A stretch of DNA of 64,000 nucleotides. It comes from Lophius americanus. Taxonomy: Eukaryota; Chordata; Actinopteri; Lophiiformes; Lophiidae. Of this stretch, positions 59,397-64,000 are shown in pieces; within the stretch, counting starts at the first letter, position 1, and every line of letters starts with the position of its first letter. Under the pieces are notes generated by a model. It was not told the origin of the DNA. It did no database searches and saw only the letters and a list, made by a program, of their open reading frames with translations. The DNA lies in assembly GCA_037951165.1 (NCBI GenBank), contig JBBDHG010000051.1:8705501-8769500 (forward strand), in the 5' to 3' direction. The position numbers and the translations under genes were made by a program.

Positions 59397-62300
59397 CTGT
59401 TGTGTTGACTGTTGTGTTGATGTTGTGTTGATGTTGTGTTGACTGTTGTGCTGACTGTTGTGTTGACTGTTGTGTTGACTGTTGTGTTGACTATTGTGTT
59501 GATGTTGTGTTGACTGTTGTGTTGACTGTTGTGCTGACTGTTGTGTTGATGTTGTGTTGACTGTTGTGCTGACTGTTGTGTTGACTGTTGTGTTGATGTT
59601 GTGTTGACTGTTGTGTTGACTGTTGTGTTGATGTTGTGTTGACTGTTGTAATGACTGTTGTGTTGATGTTGTGTTGACTATTGTGTTGACTGTTGTGTTG
59701 ATGTTGTGCTGACTATTGTGTTGACTGTTGTGTTGATGTTGTGTTGATGTTGTGTTGACTATTGTGTTGACTGTTGTGTTGACTGTTGTGCTGACTGTTG
59801 TGTTGATGTTGTGTTGACTGTTGTGTTGACTGTTGTGTTGACTGTTGTGCTGACTGTTGTGTTGACTGTTGTGTTGACTGTTGTGTTGACTGTTGTGTTG
59901 ACTGTTGTGCTGACTGTTGTGTTGACTGTTGTGTTGACTGTTGTGTTGACTATTGTGTTGATGTTGTGTTGACTGTTGTGTTGACTGTTGTGCTGACTGT
60001 TGTGTTGATGTTGTGTTGACTGTTGTGCTGACTGTTGTGTTGACTGTTGTGTTGATGTTGTGTTGACTGTTGTGTTGACTGTTGTGTTGATGTTGTGTTG
60101 ACTGTTGTAATGACTGTTGTGTTGATGTTGTGTTGACTATTGTGTTGACTGTTGTGTTGATGTTGTGCTGACTATTGTGTTGACTGTTGTGTTGATGTTG
60201 TGTTGATGTTGTGTTGACTATTGTGTTGACTGTTGTGTTGACTGTTGTGCTGACTGTTGTGTTGATGTTGTGTTGACTGTTGTGTTGACTGTTGTGTTGA
60301 CTGTTGTGCTGACTGTTGTGTTGACTGTTGTGTTGACTGTTGTGTTGACTGTTGTGCTGACTGTTGTGTTGACTGTTGTGTTGACTGTTGTGTTGATGTT
60401 GTGTTGACTGTTGTGCTGACTGTTATGTTGACTGTTGTGTTGACTGTTGTGTTGACTATTGTGTTGATGTTGTGTTGACTGTTGTGTTGACTGTTGTGCT
60501 GACTGTTGTGTTGACTGTTGTGTTGACTGTTGTGTTGACTATTGTGTTGATGTTGTGTTGACTGTTGTGTTGACTGTTGTGCTGACTGTTGTGTTGATGT
60601 TGTGTTGACTGTTGTGCTGACTGTTGTGTTGACTGTTGTGTTGATGTTGTGTTGACTGTTGTGTTGACTGTTGTGTTGATGTTGTGTTGACTGTTGTAAT
60701 GACTGTTGTGTTGATGTTGTGTTGACTATTGTGTTGACTGTTGTGTTGATGTTGTGCTGACTATTGTGTTGACTGTTGTGTTGATGTTGTGTTGATGTTG
60801 TGTTGACTATTGTGTTGACTGTTGTGTTGACTGTTGTGCTGACTGTTGTGTTGATGTTGTGTTGACTGTTGTGTTGACTGTTGTGTTGACTGTTGTGCTG
60901 ACTGTTGTGTTGACTGTTGTGTTGACTGTTGTGTTGACTGTTGTGTTGACTGTTGTGCTGACTTTTGTGTTGACTGTTGTGTTGACTGTTGTGTTGACTA
61001 TTGTGTTGATGTTGTGTTGACTGTTGTGTTGACTGTTGTGCTGACTGTTGTGTTGATGTTGTGTTGACTGTTGTGCTGACTGTTGTGTTGACTGTTGTGT
61101 TGATGTTGTGTTGACTGTTGTGTTGACTGTTGTGTTGATGTTGTGTTGACTGTTGTAATGACTGTTGTGTTGATGTTGTGTTGACTATTGTGTTGACTGT
61201 TGTGTTGATGTTGTGCTGACTATTGTGTTGACTGTTGTGTTGATGTTGTGTTGATGTTGTGTTGACTATTGTGTTGACTGTTGTGTTGACTGTTGTGCTG
61301 ACTGTTGTGTTGATGTTGTGTTGACTGTTGTGTTGACTGTTGTGTTGACTGTTGTGCTGACTGTTGTGTTGACTGTTGTGTTGACTGTTGTGTTGACTGT
61401 TGTGCTGACTGTTGTGTTGACTGTTGTGTTGACTGTTGTGTTGATGTTGTGTTGACTGTTGTGCTGACTGTTATGTTGACTGTTGTGTTGACTGTTGTGT
61501 TGACTATTGTGTTGATGTTGTGTTGACTGTTGTGTTGACTGTTGTGCTGACTGTTGTGTTGATGTTGTGTTGACTGTTGTGCTGACTGTTGTGTTGACTG
61601 TTGTGTTGATGTTGTGTTGACTGTTGTGTTGACTGTTGTGTTGATGTTGTGTTGACTGTTGTAATGACTGTTGTGTTGATGTTGTGTTGACTATTGTGTT
61701 GACTGTTGTGTTGATGTTGTGCTGACTATTGTGTTGACTGTTGTGTTGATGTTGTGTTGATGTTGTGTTGACTATTGTGTTGACTGTTGTGTTGACTGTT
61801 GTGCTGACTGTTGTGTTGATGTTGTGTTGACTGTTGTGTTGACTGTTGTGTTGACTGTTGTGCTGACTGTTGTGTTGACTGTTGTGTTGACTGTTGTGTT
61901 GACTGTTGTGTTGACTGTTGTGCTGACTGTTGTGTTGACTGTTGTGTTGACTGTTGTGTTGACTGTTGTGTTGACTGTTGTGCTGACTGTTGTGTTGACT
62001 GTTGTGTTGACTGTTGTGTTGATGTTGTGTTGACTGTTGTGCTGACTGTTATGTTGACTGTTGTGTTGACTGTTGTGTTGACTGTTGTGTTGACTGTTGT
62101 GTTGACTGTTGTGCTGACTGTTGTGTTGACTGTTGTGTTGACTGTTGTGTTGATGTTGTGTTGACTGTTGTGTTGACTGTTGTGTTGATGTTGTGTTGAC
62201 TGTTGTGTTGGCTGTTGTGCTGACTGTTGTGTTGATGTTGTGTTGACTGTTGTGTTGACTGTTGTGTTGACTGTTGTGCTGACTGTTGTGTTGACTGTTG

Positions 62301-62541
62301 TGTTGACTGTTGTGTTGACTGTTGTGTTGACTGTTGTGTTGATGTTGTGTTGACTGTTGTGTTGATGTTGTGTTGACTGTTGTGTTGACTGTTGTGTTGA
62401 CTGTTGTGTTGATGTTGTGTTGACTGTTGTGTTGATGTTGTGTTGACTGTTGTGCTGACTGTTGTGTTGACTGTTGTGTTGATGTTGTGTTGACTGTTGT
62501 GCTGACTGTTGTGCTGACTGTTGTGTTGACTGTTGTGCTGA
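59397..62541 (+). repeat. large minisatellite, 12-bp unit (CTGTTGTGTTGA), about 3.1 kb
   Basis: Continuous array of a 12-mer with an 11-bp variant lacking the first C and point variants (…GTGCTGA, CTATTG…, …GTAATGA, …TTATG…). By length it has roughly 260 units. Variant order is itself repeated: the rare GTAATG unit recurs at 59648, 60107, 60696, 61155 and 61661 (spacings 459, 589, 459, 506). The last part (about 61850-62535) is more homogeneous. The plus strand is G/T-rich with few C. No unit encodes a credible protein; a TVVL-repeat frame at 61824-62033 is incidental. Confidence 0.97.
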
Positions 62542-63560
62542 AGTGTTGGTATCGGTGTTATTTGAAGCCTTGGGCCTCTCAGCTCTGGTAGTAAATAGTC
62601 GGTTTCACAGGATGGAGGACACGTACGTCATCCTTGAGTTACAAATTATTATGAGGATTATTCTTTTTAATTTGATGACCTCTCTGAGGAGCTGATGTCT
62701 GATTTGACTACTGAGCGTCTGGTGGTGAAGCAGCTGTTGCGTTTGTTCTCCTCTATAAAAACATAAAGATCCGACCTCAGACTTTGCATCTTATCTCTCC
62801 GTGGGATCGGCGTCCGCCTGCAGCTCATCAGGTCGTACCGTCACAGCTGGGACATGCAAAACACGGCCTGCAGCCGCCGCTGGCTGACATTCAAATACGC
62901 CACAAAGGAGTTTTACTGTTAGAAGCCGCACGGACATTTTCCTAACAGAAGACGCCACTGAACAACAGGCTTCTGTTGATTGTCTGACAGAAGTTGCTGC
63001 AGGAGTACAGCTGCTCGCCGTGTATCTGCCAAAACATCACGTCTGATCGTACGTGAAGATTGTGCTTTTGGAGAAGAGGAGCTCTGCTGTGTCTTTAAAT
63101 CGTATACTGTATCCACAGGAGGAAGGGGTATATATACCAGAAAAGCCCCCAATCCCCTGCGTTGTACAAGCAATCACCCTAATTGAACTCCTCAAAGGAA
63201 ATTGGGAATCTTTAATAATCTCAAACAGTGTATCTTGACTCAACCTAAATATTTCCATTAAGTCAGGAATATGCTTTAAGACAAGATCCCACAGGGACTC
63301 AATAATGAATATAAATACAGGGAAGTAGTTCTTCTGAGCTCAGTAGTGAAACAAGACAGATTTCCTTTTGTCAGTTCATATGAGCTGAAATATAACACAA
63401 GTGGACGTATGATTGGGAAGTTACGGATGAGAAACTGTGTTCCCACAAAAAGCTCTTGAGAAAAATAACTATTATTATTATTAAACTATTATAGTGAAAC
63501 AATTTATCTGACAAATAGGTCTCCTTTGTAGATTTACAAGAGCCAGTGAATGTGAGCGAG
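62542..63560. other. intergenic, non-repeat GC-balanced segment then AT-rich DNA
   Basis: 62690-62910 has balanced GC, several CpGs, CAGCTG E-boxes and a CTATAAAAAC TATA-like motif (62752-62761). No open frame follows it that I can support. Candidate regulatory or unknown transcript start; weak. Confidence 0.3.
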
Positions 63561-63715
63561 GGTTGATGTCTGTCTTTGTGTCTGTGTCAGCCCTGTAATG
63601 AACTGGCAACTGGCCGGCAGGTGACCCGCCTCTCGCTCAGTGTCAGCTGGGACAGACTCCAGCCCCCATTACCCTGAACAGGATAAGCAGTTACGGATAA
63701 TCAAATGAAAAGAAA
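63560..63715 (+). mobile_element. common fish interspersed repeat fragment
   Basis: 'gtcagctgggacagactcca' followed by 'gaacaggataagcagttacgg' is the conserved end of a very abundant fish repeat. A shorter related piece lies at 31750-31830, inside the first kidins220 coding-region intron. Confidence 0.65.
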
Positions 63716-63929
63716 AAAAAAATGGAGTACATAATCCACATCTATGGTTGGGAAGTAACAGTCAAAAACTGTTTTTTGCAAAAGGTTAGATGTACCGGAG
63801 GTTTTTTCATCGGGTGTAAACTGGGATTAAATCAGACCAACAGTCAAGAAGTTATGTCTGAAAACTGTGTTTAAAAAAAACTAATAACAGGGCTCGCTTT
63901 AATGAGTTAAATATGATATATACAACATA

Positions 63930-64000
63930 GATCTCCTCAAGTCGATTCATGTGCACCACATTTGGACCCAATCGGATCAACTCTTGAGAAATTATGGCAA
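63930..64000 (-). repeat. reverse-complement relative of the 10190-10720 array unit, runs off the window
   Basis: The plus text 'cgattcatgtgcaccacatt' then 'tggacccaatcggatcaact' is the complement of the anchor at about 10207-10250. It is truncated by the window edge. Confidence 0.45.

Noticed and set aside
61824..62033. 69-codon TVVL-repeat reading frame
   Set aside because: Pure translation of the 12-bp minisatellite; no flanking gene structure.
59397..62541. Repeats with spacer-like variation suggesting a CRISPR-like array
   Set aside because: Units are contiguous 11-12-mers without unique spacers, in a vertebrate genome.

Overview
The window is nuclear DNA of a ray-finned (teleost) fish. 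It has long introns with GT-AG borders and vertebrate protein families. It is loaded with fish-type mobile elements: Tc1/mariner remnants, LINE reverse-transcriptase tails and tRNA-derived SINEs. (GT)n, (ATT)n and (TATG)n microsatellites are dense. I cannot name the species.

Four genes are supported. (1) On the minus strand at the left edge, only the first coding exon of cep43 (fgfr1op, centrosomal FOP) is inside the window (1146-1229), next to an ETS-type promoter motif. (2) mboat2, plus strand, 13 coding exons between 3013 and 20443, 505 codons by my splice model; it encodes an ER membrane-bound lysophospholipid acyltransferase. (3) kidins220 (ARMS), plus strand, a probable non-coding first exon ending at 25642 and 27 coding exons between 31359 and 51359, 1725 codons; it encodes an ankyrin-repeat/KAP-NTPase membrane scaffold for neurotrophin and Eph signalling. 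(4) A divergent inhibitor-of-DNA-binding (ID) gene, minus strand, about 54986-55752, with a TATA box. The order mboat2 > kidins220 > < ID matches human 2p25 (MBOAT2, KIDINS220, ID2), so the ID gene sits where ID2 is expected although its protein is unusually divergent. cep43 lies elsewhere in human (6q27), so its head-to-head position beside mboat2 is a fish-side arrangement.

Layout: 1-1145 cep43 intron 1; 1230-3012 intergenic, with a retro-copy-like tail and a decayed minisatellite; 3013-20443 mboat2, with many transposon remnants in its introns; 20444-25400 mboat2 3' UTR and repeats; 25400-51359 kidins220; 51360-about 53900 kidins220 3' UTR, with a decayed minisatellite; 54986-55860 ID-like gene; 55861-59396 repeat-bearing intergenic DNA; 59397-62541 a 3.1-kb minisatellite of a 12-bp unit with higher-order structure; 62542-64000 intergenic.

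The genes do not form a pathway; they are a conserved neighbourhood. I found no wholly new system. The best leads are the divergent ID protein (Cdk2-type Ser5-Pro kept, D-box segment gone), the higher-order minisatellite beside it, splice acceptors of mboat2 and kidins220 built from GT microsatellites or repeated decoy acceptors, and a candidate 30-nt micro-exon in kidins220. Splice models come from reading consensus borders, frame and family conservation by eye; no alignment or transcript data were available.
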